Below are positions 8,998 to 16,442 of a stretch of DNA of 64,000 nt, one piece after another; the first letter of the stretch is position 1, and every line of letters begins with the position of its first letter. Under the pieces are notes generated by a model. That model saw only the letters and a list, made by a program, of their open reading frames with translations, was not told the DNA's origin and ran no database searches. The stretch is from Peptostreptococcus russellii (GTDB lineage Bacteria > Bacillota > Clostridia > Peptostreptococcales > Peptostreptococcaceae), in the NCBI RefSeq assembly GCF_003012055.1, contig NZ_JYGE01000003.1:186001-250000 (forward strand), written 5' to 3'. The translations under genes were made by a program, and so were the position numbers.

Positions 8998-9570
8998 TTA
9001 TCTATCAAATATATAGGATTTTACAAGAGCAAGTGCTTCACGTAAATAGGATTTTACTAAGACTGATTTAGGTGTTTTTGCAGGAATTCCATATGCTTCA
9101 AAATTATTTCTACTAGCTAGCATTTTAGATCTTAAGATATGGTATCTATTAGATACAATATTAATTTTGATCATTCCATCTTTTTTTATCATTTTTCTTG
9201 ACAACTTCATATTTTCAAAAGTGTTTTCAGATTTATCTTCTACTAATATTCTATTTTCATTAATTCCTTTTGAAATAAAGTATTTTTTAATTGCCTGACC
9301 CTCAGCAATTGTTTCATCATAACCTTGACCACCTGTAGCAATCAGTATTAGATTTGGATTGCTTTGCATGTATCCTAAAGCGGTATCCATTCTATACTTC
9401 AAGGACCTTGAAGGTCTATCTCCATGTAACTTTGCGCCCAAAACCATTATATAATCAGCATCACTATTATAGTTGTTTCTGCTTCCATATATAATGATAG
9501 CTTCAAGCAAGACTATTGTGGATATAAATATTAAAAACAAAGTCTTTATAAATAAGACAAGTTTATTCAT
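8998..9570 (-). CDS. YdcF/SanA-like DUF218 membrane protein
   Basis: 190 residues from ATG 9570, preceded by AAAAGGAG; the longer frame to 9609 has no binding site. One N-terminal membrane helix (about 5-25) is followed by a DUF218 domain with DYIMVLGAKL, ATGGQG and SENTFEN motifs. The family includes E. coli SanA and YdcF and is linked to envelope integrity, but the reaction is not firmly established. It lies downstream of an LCP gene on the same strand, with a hairpin between them (9590-9621). Confidence 0.75.
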   Translation of the reverse strand: MNKLVLFIKTLFLIFISTIVLLEAIIIYGSRNNYNSDADYIMVLGAKLHGDRPSRSLKYRMDTALGYMQSNPNLILIATGGQGYDETIAEGQAIKKYFISKGINENRILVEDKSENTFENMKLSRKMIKKDGMIKINIVSNRYHILRSKMLASRNNFEAYGIPAKTPKSVLVKSYLREALALVKSYIFDR

Positions 9571-9589
9571 AGTAATTTCTCCTTTTATA

Positions 9590-9621
9590 AATAATAGAGT
9601 CATATTCATGACTCTATTATT
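9590..9621 (-). terminator. Fourteen-bp hairpin between the LCP gene and the ydcF-like gene
   Basis: AATAATAGAGTCAT (9590-9603) and ATGACTCTATTATT (9608-9621) form a perfect stem with a four-base loop. On the minus strand it ends a few bases before the ydcF-like ribosome binding site and is followed by TTTATAAAA, so it may terminate the LCP transcript or shape the next leader. Confidence 0.5.
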
Positions 9622-9762
9622 TCTATTATAGATTTTTTGTTTCTAGCTAATAGTTTTATTTAAGTCTATCTAACAAGGAATATAGTTAGGACAATATACA
9701 GTAAAATATAAAAATATTTAATATATTAATCAATAATCCTTGTGTAATAATAAATATTGCTA

Positions 9763-10737
9763 TTATTTACTTTCATCAAATTCGATATCATTAAAGATAA
9801 AGTCTTTTAAAAACTGTATAGACTCATCTTCAAATCTAATAACCCAACCATAATTACCGTATATTCCACCTGTTGAATACTTTGGAGATGAAACAATAGG
9901 GAATTCCATTTGCTTCATATTATCTGGGCCAATTCTTAATATATCTATACCGTATTTTAGCATATCCATTGTTTTCATATTTGTGCTTACATAAGGAGCA
10001 GCAGCCTTAAGTATGAAAGGATATTTAAGTTTAGGAGTATTTTTCATTTCTTTTATAATGCTCATAACAATCATACGCTGTCTATTATCTCTTCCAAATG
10101 CACTGTCATTATGTCTTATTCTTGCATATGATAAAGCTTGATATCCGTTTAATTTTTGTTCTCCAGTATTTTCTATTAATTTCATCTCGCCCTTGTCTTT
10201 ATTTGTACTCCAATTATAGGTCTCTGGTATAAACTTATTTAATTCATTAATTTCATTTGCTGTAACATCAAGAGTTACGCCATCTAAAGCATCAATAATA
10301 GCTATAAATGACTCGAAATTAATTAAGGCAAAATCATTGATATCAATACCGAAGTTTTGTTCAATTGTTTTGATTAAAAGATCTTCCTTTCCAAATGCAT
10401 AAGCATGAGTAAGTTTTGAATATCCATGACCTGGGATGTCAACAAAAGTATCTCTTGCAAGTGATGTAATCTTTATATCCTTATGTATTTTATCTACTGT
10501 AAGAATCATCATAGAGTCAGTTCTTGCACTTGTATCTCCTGGTCTAGCATCACTTCCCATAATAAGTATATTGTTGATACCTTCTTTATTGGAGTGGGAG
10601 AGGCTGTCTAAGGAGCTAGTCTCAATATTAGAGTCATGCATATCTCCTAGCATGGAGGAGGTTAATCCAAAGGCGGCTATGGGTAGTCCAATTACTAATA
10701 CTAGTAAAAAGACTACTATTTTTTTTAGTTTTGACAT
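9763..10737 (-). CDS. LytR-CpsA-Psr (LCP) family wall-polymer ligase (copy 1)
   Basis: 324 residues from ATG 10737; an ATG four codons earlier (10749) sits directly against the GGAAGG ribosome binding site and is less likely. An N-terminal membrane helix (about 5-30) is followed by the LCP domain with GSDARPG, RTDSMMIL, LARDTFVDIPG and YARIRHND, where the Asp and Arg residues bind the pyrophosphate of the lipid-linked donor. LCP enzymes transfer teichoic acids, capsules or PSII-type polymers from undecaprenyl pyrophosphate to peptidoglycan outside the membrane. A paralog lies just upstream on the same strand. Confidence 0.88.
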   Translation of the reverse strand: MSKLKKIVVFLLVLVIGLPIAAFGLTSSMLGDMHDSNIETSSLDSLSHSNKEGINNILIMGSDARPGDTSARTDSMMILTVDKIHKDIKITSLARDTFVDIPGHGYSKLTHAYAFGKEDLLIKTIEQNFGIDINDFALINFESFIAIIDALDGVTLDVTANEINELNKFIPETYNWSTNKDKGEMKLIENTGEQKLNGYQALSYARIRHNDSAFGRDNRQRMIVMSIIKEMKNTPKLKYPFILKAAAPYVSTNMKTMDMLKYGIDILRIGPDNMKQMEFPIVSSPKYSTGGIYGNYGWVIRFEDESIQFLKDFIFNDIEFDESK

Positions 10738-10749
10738 ATTTTTTATCAT

Positions 10750-11080
10750 CCTTCCTGTTTAATAAGTGAAAGAGTATTTCACTTTCTAGTAATTTCTTTT
10801 GATTTAAATATATAGCTATATACTTAGCCTGTATTCAGTTTTGAAAATTAATAATAGCAATTATATCATAAAATGAGAAAGTTTTATATACATCACATAG
10901 GATGTCCATAATATTTTACAATAAAAAAATTAATTTAAGCATAATAAAATATCATAAAAAAATAATTTAAATATAATAAAAATAAAAAATAATCAGAAAG
11001 AAAATCTAATAAAAAAATTATAAACATAGAAAAGATAATAAAGTTTTATAAAAAATAGCTTACAAGCTTAGAGAATATAA
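10750..11080. other. Intergenic region between the two LCP genes
   Basis: About 330 bases of AT-rich DNA. I see no gene and no convincing structure besides the terminator at 11081. The promoter of LCP copy 1 must lie here, but no -35/-10 pair stands out. Confidence 0.4.
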
Positions 11081-11105
11081 AAAAGACTGCTTTAAGCAGT
11101 CTTTT
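11081..11105 (-). terminator. Terminator after LCP copy 2
   Basis: AAAAGACTGCT (11081-11091) and AGCAGTCTTTT (11095-11105) form an 11-bp stem with a TTA loop. The T run on the minus strand matches the gene that ends at 11111. Confidence 0.88.
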
Positions 11106-11110
11106 AATAT

Positions 11111-12154
11111 TTAATATGAAACGCTTGAATATTCTGGGTCAGATGAGTACTGTGATTCCTCACCACTTTCTTTCCATTTATTGCTGGCACTTTCAATATC
11201 TTCTTTTGTTGGTTTTTTATTATCAAAAATAAATCCATGTAAAAGAGGAACTTCATATTGTTCAAATGGAATAACATAACCAGACTCTGGAAGTCTAATT
11301 TCATTTTCAGGGTGTAGAGGGAACTGCATTGTATTTAGATGTAAGTCTCCAATTCCTAAAACTTCCTTTCCAAGAGCCATTATGGAACCTGGATCCATAT
11401 TTGTTTGAACATATGGTAGAACTGAATTTAATAATTTTGGATATCTTGTAACAGACATTTTACTTACTTTTGTTATAATTGCTTCTATAACCTGTCTTTG
11501 CCTATCATCTCTTTCCATAGTACCATCATTATGTCTTATACGAGCAAAGGCAAGAGCCTGGTATCCTGTAAGACTCTGTACACCAGTTTTCTTCATGTAT
11601 CTAATAGGATCTTTGTTGCTCTTTTTATCCCACTGATAACACTCGTATATAAACTTGTTCATTTCTACAATCTCTGGGTCTGTAATTTCGACTTCTATTC
11701 CACCTACCGCATCTACTATGTCGATAAATGAGAAGAAATCAACCTTCGCATAATTTTGAATATCTAGCTTAAAGTTTTGCTCAATAGTCTCAATGAGCAG
11801 TTTTTCTTTACCATACGCGTAAGCATGAGTTAGCTTCTGAAATCCATGACCAGGAATGTTAACATAGGTATCTCTACCAAAAGACGTTAGCTTTAGGTTC
11901 TTGTGTTTATTATCAACTGTCAATATCATCATTGAATCAGATCTTGATACAGTTTCTCCTGGACGCGCATCGCTTCCGACCAATAAGATATTGGTAATTT
12001 CATTATCATATTTGTATTCGTTTGAAGCAAGCATATCGAAGTTACCATCGATTTGCATGGTTTTAAGTTTTGAGTATACTACTCCAGCACACGAGGCAGG
12101 GATAGCTACTACTAGCACAGCTAGAAAGATTACAAACTTTCTAAGACCGGACAA
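11111..12154 (-). CDS. LytR-CpsA-Psr (LCP) family wall-polymer ligase (copy 2)
   Basis: 347 residues from a TTG start at 12154 with GAAGGTGAT upstream; no ATG is nearby in frame. One membrane helix (about 6-27) precedes the LCP domain with GSDARPG, SRSDSMMIL, FGRDTYVNIPG and FARIRHND. The C-terminus ends in a Ser/Glu/Tyr-rich tail. The gene is divergent from the Cof-type phosphatase gene. As with copy 1, the role is ligation of an anionic wall polymer to peptidoglycan. Two LCP proteins near Cwp19-like and MurJ genes parallel the C. difficile PSII region. Confidence 0.88.
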   Translation of the reverse strand: MSGLRKFVIFLAVLVVAIPASCAGVVYSKLKTMQIDGNFDMLASNEYKYDNEITNILLVGSDARPGETVSRSDSMMILTVDNKHKNLKLTSFGRDTYVNIPGHGFQKLTHAYAYGKEKLLIETIEQNFKLDIQNYAKVDFFSFIDIVDAVGGIEVEITDPEIVEMNKFIYECYQWDKKSNKDPIRYMKKTGVQSLTGYQALAFARIRHNDGTMERDDRQRQVIEAIITKVSKMSVTRYPKLLNSVLPYVQTNMDPGSIMALGKEVLGIGDLHLNTMQFPLHPENEIRLPESGYVIPFEQYEVPLLHGFIFDNKKPTKEDIESASNKWKESGEESQYSSDPEYSSVSY

Positions 12155-12271
12155 AAAATCACCTTCTTTTCATTTTAAGTTACACATTAACTATTATATT
12201 AAATAAACTCATTATAGTAAAGGGATAATATATAAATATTTCTCTATTATGCAAGTAGAAATCTATAACTC

Positions 12272-12282
12272 TATGTTATAAT
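12272..12282 (+). promoter_or_regulatory. Extended -10 promoter for the Cof-type phosphatase gene
   Basis: TATGTTATAAT contains TATAAT with an upstream TG, as in extended -10 promoters. No -35 hexamer is found at the usual distance. The same 11-base string precedes the polysaccharide operon (38781) and tldD (55001). Confidence 0.5.
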
Positions 12283-12313
12283 AATAATGATACTAAAATT
12301 TAAGGAGGATTGA

Positions 12314-13108
12314 ATGGTAAAATTAGTAGTTGTTGATATGGATGGGACTTTTTTAGATGATAGTAAAAAAATGAGTCCAGAATTTGATAAGGTCTTTAAA
12401 AGCTTAAAATCCAAAGGAGTATACTTTTGTGTTGCAAGTGGAAGACAGATGGCGAGTTTGAAAAAAGAATTTGCAGGTTATGAAGAAGATATTTTATTTA
12501 TTGCTGAAAACGGTACAGTTGTAGAGTTTGACGGTGAGTTGATATCAGTGGATGAGTTAAGCATAGAAGTCACTGAAAAAATACTAAATAGAATAAAATA
12601 TTTGGGTGATAAAAAGAAGGTAGTATATTGCACTAGAGAGTGCTCTTATATAGATGGATTAGACGATGAGCAGGCTATAAAAAATGCACAACAATATCTT
12701 CCAAGTCATAAGATAGTTGATAGTTTTGATGAAGTAGATTCACTTCCAGTTAAGGTATCATTTTATTCGGAAAATGGATATGATCATGACTTTGAAGCTA
12801 TTGTTGAAGAGTTTGGAGATTTAGCAACAGTTTGTACATCGGGATTTGAATGGTTGGATGTTATCCCTAAAAATGCAAGTAAGGGAAATGGAATTCAAAA
12901 GATACAAAAGTTGTTAAATATAGATGACAGTGAAATTATGGCATTTGGAGATCAGATGAATGATTTTGATATGCTCAGCAAGGTATATTATAGCTATGCT
13001 ATGGATAATGCAATCGATGAAATAAAACAAATTTCAAGATTTAGTGCTCCTTCAAACAATGAGTATGGCGTTATTCAAGTTTTAAAGGAATTCTTTGAGA
13101 TAGATTAG
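12314..13108 (+). CDS. Cof-type HAD-family phosphatase
   Basis: 264 residues. Motif I DMDGTFLD is at about residues 8-15 and the motif IV region FGDQMNDFDML at about 216-226, with a type IIB cap between them, the layout of Cof/YidA-like sugar-phosphate or flavin phosphatases. AAGGAGG precedes the ATG. The degenerate amidase gene starts eight bases after the stop, so the two are probably cotranscribed. The substrate is unknown. Confidence 0.85.
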   Translation: MVKLVVVDMDGTFLDDSKKMSPEFDKVFKSLKSKGVYFCVASGRQMASLKKEFAGYEEDILFIAENGTVVEFDGELISVDELSIEVTEKILNRIKYLGDKKKVVYCTRECSYIDGLDDEQAIKNAQQYLPSHKIVDSFDEVDSLPVKVSFYSENGYDHDFEAIVEEFGDLATVCTSGFEWLDVIPKNASKGNGIQKIQKLLNIDDSEIMAFGDQMNDFDMLSKVYYSYAMDNAIDEIKQISRFSAPSNNEYGVIQVLKEFFEID

Positions 13109-13116
13109 GAGTAGCT

Positions 13117-14157
13117 ATGAAAGAAAAAAATAGAAGCAGAAAAAGAAAGAGGATAAATAAGAAAAAGCTTTTACTAGTTTTTATTGTATTGGCTCTCTTG
13201 ATTTTCCTTATTTTTAAATTGGCAATTGGAATAAAAGGAATAGTTAAACCTAAGGAAAAAGAAAGTCTGCCTGTAAAGTCTGAACAGGATATAAATCAAG
13301 AAGAGAAGAAGATAATAAATATTATGATAGATCCAGCAAAGGGTGGATCAAATGCTGGAATGTCAAATCCAAATAAAACTATGAGTGAAAAAGAGATAAA
13401 TTTAGATATTGCCAAAAAGATGCAAGCTTATATTTTAAAACACAAAGATGTAAGGGTAATGCTTACAAGAGAATATGATGATGATAAAAGTTTGAAAAGT
13501 AGAGCAGACCTTGCAAAAGAAAATGAAACTGATATATTTGTATCTATAAGGTTAAATGCTCAAGGCTCATCAGATCAGGCAGAAGGACTTGATACATATT
13601 ATATTGCTCCAAAGGCTAAAGTATTGAAGTCATCTAATAAGTCTCAAAAAAAAGAAGACAAAGGTTCAGAGTCAGATAAAAATGATGAAAGTAGTTCTAA
13701 GTTGGAAAAAACAGATAAAAATAAATCAGAAGATGAGAGGTCAGATAAAGAGTCTGCTGAAAAAGAATCTTTAGATAAAGAAAGCTCAGATGAAGTATCT
13801 TCAGACAAAAAATCCTCAGAGAAAGAAAGTTCAAATGAGGACTCTTCAGAGAAACAAACTGTTATAAAAAGAAAAAATTTATCAGAAGGTCTTGCAAAGT
13901 CTATTCAGTCTACAACTTTATCTTTTGTAGAGATGAAAGATAGAGGGGTGATACAAAATAGTTTTGATATTTTAAATTACACAGAGATGCCAGCAGTTAT
14001 AGTTCAGTGTGGATTTATATCAAATAAAAAAGACGCTGAAAAGCTCTCAAATGAGGCTTTTAGACAGGAGTTAGCTGATGGCATAAGTGAAGGACTTCTT
14101 TGCTTTATAGATGAAAATAGAAATGAAATAATTAAAGATAGGGTAAATTATAGATAA
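13117..14157 (+). CDS. Membrane-anchored amidase_3-fold protein, probably catalytically dead
   Basis: 346 residues. A membrane anchor (about 17-40) is followed by an N-acetylmuramoyl-L-alanine amidase (Amidase_3, CwlD-like) fold split by an insert of about 85 residues rich in Ser, Lys, Glu and Asp (about 168-252). In active members DPGHGG supplies a zinc His, SIHLNA a second zinc His and VECGF the catalytic Glu. Here these read DPAKGG (Lys75), SIRLNA (Arg145) and VQCGF (Gln297). Only the zinc-ligand Glu of the SEKE segment (Glu91) remains. Surrounding fold residues are well kept, as is the TREYD region. This looks like a pseudoenzyme that may bind wall or regulate a partner rather than cut it. 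It sits directly before the CamA-like gene. Confidence 0.82.
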   Translation: MKEKNRSRKRKRINKKKLLLVFIVLALLIFLIFKLAIGIKGIVKPKEKESLPVKSEQDINQEEKKIINIMIDPAKGGSNAGMSNPNKTMSEKEINLDIAKKMQAYILKHKDVRVMLTREYDDDKSLKSRADLAKENETDIFVSIRLNAQGSSDQAEGLDTYYIAPKAKVLKSSNKSQKKEDKGSESDKNDESSSKLEKTDKNKSEDERSDKESAEKESLDKESSDEVSSDKKSSEKESSNEDSSEKQTVIKRKNLSEGLAKSIQSTTLSFVEMKDRGVIQNSFDILNYTEMPAVIVQCGFISNKKDAEKLSNEAFRQELADGISEGLLCFIDENRNEIIKDRVNYR

Positions 14158-14176
14158 TTTTGGAAGGAGATAATTC

Positions 14177-15889
14177 GTGGATCTTTACAACACTTCAAGG
14201 GACTATAGAGAACGATTGAGTAAAGAAAAGTGTAAGGCAAATGGTATATACTACACTCCAGAGCCAATTGTAAAACTAATGGTAAAAGAAGTTCTACAAG
14301 AAAAAGAAGAGTATAAAAATTTAAAGATATTGGATATAGCTTCTGGTTGTGGTGTTTTTTATAGTGAGATTTTAAACTATTTAATTGATGATAAAAGTGA
14401 TATTGAAGAGATGCTTGATATCAAATCTTTTATATCGAGCAATTTATATTCAATAGAAAAAGATAAGGGATCTGTTGAAGTGTTGAAGAATTATCTTCAA
14501 AAAAGATTCGGCTTGGAAAAAGATTATAAGAATAATATAATTACTGATGATGCTCTATTTCCAAAGAATAAGAAAATAAAAGAGGGGATGTTTGATATTA
14601 TTATCGGCAACCCCCCATATGTTGGGCATAAAAGTATAGATGTTGATTATTCTAAAAAGCTGAGAAAATATTATCCGGAAGTCTATGTCAATAAGTCAGA
14701 TATATACTATTGTTTTTTTAAGATTGCAATTGATTACTTAAAAGAAGGTGGTGTGGCATCTTTAATTGTCCCGAGATATTTTCTGGAGTCACAATCAGCC
14801 CTACTAGTAAGAAAATTCATAGAAAAGAATGTTGAAATAATTAGCATTGTTGACTTTAGAAATAGTAATGTTTTTTTGAATGGAATAGGAGTATCTCCTT
14901 GTATCATTACTTTTAAGAAAAATATTTCGAGATTACTAGAAAAAGATAATAAAGAAAAGGAAGTAGTGGACAATAAAAAGGAAGTTTTACTATTGAATTT
15001 ACCGAATATTCGTATTATAAAAAATAAAAAAGATTTAGACTTGCTTTTATCGGGTAAACTAATAAGAGCTAATGGGTATATGGATATTGATGATACTTCT
15101 TGGTCTCTTCTTACCAATAGTGAAAAGGGGATAATGGATGCAATTAGAAAAAAGCAAAGTTATAGATTGGCTGATATTGTCGACAACTATCAAGGAGTAA
15201 TAACTGGTTGTGATAGAGCCTTTATAGTGGAAAAAGACTCAGAGCTTTTAGAGGGGATGGATAAAGAAACGATAAAAAGATGGATTAAATCCAAGGATAT
15301 CAACCCATACTTTATTAATGATTCAGATAAAGTAATTGTATATACTGATGATATGAAGTATTCGGATATACCAAATATTTACAAAGCACAGCTTAAAAAA
15401 TATGAAGAAAGATTAAAATCTAGAAGAGAAGTATTAAGAGGGATTAGAGCCTGGTATAAACTTCAATGGGGCAGAGAATCTATGATATTTGAGCAAGAAA
15501 AAATAATATATCCATTTAAATCTAAAACAAATAGATTTGCTTTGGACTTAGATAAATCTTTTTTTAGTGCAGATGTATATTTTTTTACCATAAAAGATGA
15601 GTTTAAAGAAAAAATTTCTTATATTTATCTTTTATCTATTTTAAATTCAAGAATATATCAAATATATATGCAGTCTTTTTTGAAAAAAATGGGAAACTCA
15701 ATATATGAATATTATCCATATCGTTTATTGGAGACATATATATTTATAGATGATTCTTATAAAGAAATAGAAAATTTGGGCAAAAAAATACTTTTGGAAG
15801 AAAATGAAAGTAATATACAGATTTTGATGAATAAAATAGATATTATTTTAGAAAAAAGTTTAAATATAACAGACTTTATAAAAAAATAG
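14177..15889 (+). CDS. Orphan N6-adenine DNA methyltransferase, CamA-like
   Basis: 570 residues. The N-terminal methyltransferase domain has YYTPEPIV, an AdoMet site ILDIASGCG (about 51-59) and catalytic NPPY at 145-148; the C-terminal half is a TaqI/Eco57I-like target recognition domain. No restriction endonuclease gene lies nearby, so it is an orphan. Size, class and position next to ptsH and ptsI match C. difficile CamA (CD2758 by memory), which methylates CAAAAA and affects sporulation and colonisation. The start codon is GTG 14177 after GGAAGGAG (14161-14168), eight bases upstream. The gene is 19 bases after the degenerate amidase, so cotranscription is likely. Recognition specificity here is inferred, not shown. 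Confidence 0.82.
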   Translation: MDLYNTSRDYRERLSKEKCKANGIYYTPEPIVKLMVKEVLQEKEEYKNLKILDIASGCGVFYSEILNYLIDDKSDIEEMLDIKSFISSNLYSIEKDKGSVEVLKNYLQKRFGLEKDYKNNIITDDALFPKNKKIKEGMFDIIIGNPPYVGHKSIDVDYSKKLRKYYPEVYVNKSDIYYCFFKIAIDYLKEGGVASLIVPRYFLESQSALLVRKFIEKNVEIISIVDFRNSNVFLNGIGVSPCIITFKKNISRLLEKDNKEKEVVDNKKEVLLLNLPNIRIIKNKKDLDLLLSGKLIRANGYMDIDDTSWSLLTNSEKGIMDAIRKKQSYRLADIVDNYQGVITGCDRAFIVEKDSELLEGMDKETIKRWIKSKDINPYFINDSDKVIVYTDDMKYSDIPNIYKAQLKKYEERLKSRREVLRGIRAWYKLQWGRESMIFEQEKIIYPFKSKTNRFALDLDKSFFSADVYFFTIKDEFKEKISYIYLLSILNSRIYQIYMQSFLKKMGNSIYEYYPYRLLETYIFIDDSYKEIENLGKKILLEENESNIQILMNKIDIILEKSLNITDFIKK

Positions 15890-15977
15890 GAAAAATGTGG
15901 AAATTTTTCTGTAAATGTTATAAAATGAAATTATAGGTTTTAATTTGATATGCTTTTAAATAAATAGGGACATAAGT

Positions 15978-16001
15978 TGACCATGAGGGTCAGCGGTGCT
16001 G
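15978..16001 (+). promoter_or_regulatory. Two stacked small hairpins in the ptsH leader
   Basis: TGACC-ATGAG-GGTCA (15978-15992) and CAGC-GGT-GCTG (15991-16001) are two short stems sharing two bases, about 40 bases before the ptsH start. This GC-rich patch stands out in AT-rich leader DNA. No known class is recognised. Confidence 0.35.
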
Positions 16002-16040
16002 AATAAAAGTTAATAATGAATATATGATGGAGGTTTTATT

Positions 16041-16304
16041 ATGAAGAAGGAAGTAACAATAATCAATGAGACAGGTTTACATGCTAGACCAGCAAGTATG
16101 TTTGTAAAGAAGGCATCAGAATTTAAGTCTTCTGTTGAATTAATTCATGAAGACGAAAAGGTAAATGCAAAATCAATAATGGGAATAATGAAGCTTGGTT
16201 TAGCCAAGGGAACAACTGTTACTATAGAAACTAATGGTGAAGATGAAGAATTAGCACTAAATTCTATGGTAGAATTAATAGAAAACGGCTTTGGCGAAAA
16301 GTAA
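16041..16304 (+). CDS. ptsH: Phosphocarrier protein HPr
   Basis: 87 residues, the normal HPr length. The phosphorylation site GLHARPAS places His14 as acceptor of phosphate from enzyme I, and VNAKSIMG places Ser45 at the site that HPr kinase/phosphorylase modifies in Gram-positives. HPr relays phosphate to sugar-specific PTS permeases in the cytoplasm. ATGGAGGT precedes the ATG. A strong terminator separates it from ptsI, so ptsH can be made in excess. Confidence 0.97.
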   Translation: MKKEVTIINETGLHARPASMFVKKASEFKSSVELIHEDEKVNAKSIMGIMKLGLAKGTTVTIETNGEDEELALNSMVELIENGFGEK

Positions 16305-16320
16305 TATAAATAAGACTGAA

Positions 16321-16350
16321 TGTTAAGGGCTGAGCCCTTAACATTTTTTA
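16321..16350 (+). terminator. Terminator between ptsH and ptsI
   Basis: TGTTAAGGGC (16321-16330), a TGA loop and GCCCTTAACA (16334-16343) are followed by TTTTTT. Read-through or a separate promoter is needed for ptsI. Confidence 0.92.
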
Positions 16351-16442
16351 TAAATTTTAAAGTTTTATAGAGATTAAATTTTGAATGTACAGAGGCAAGT
16401 AATTTTTCTTCTGTCTGATACAGAAAATTTGGAGGTAGAATT

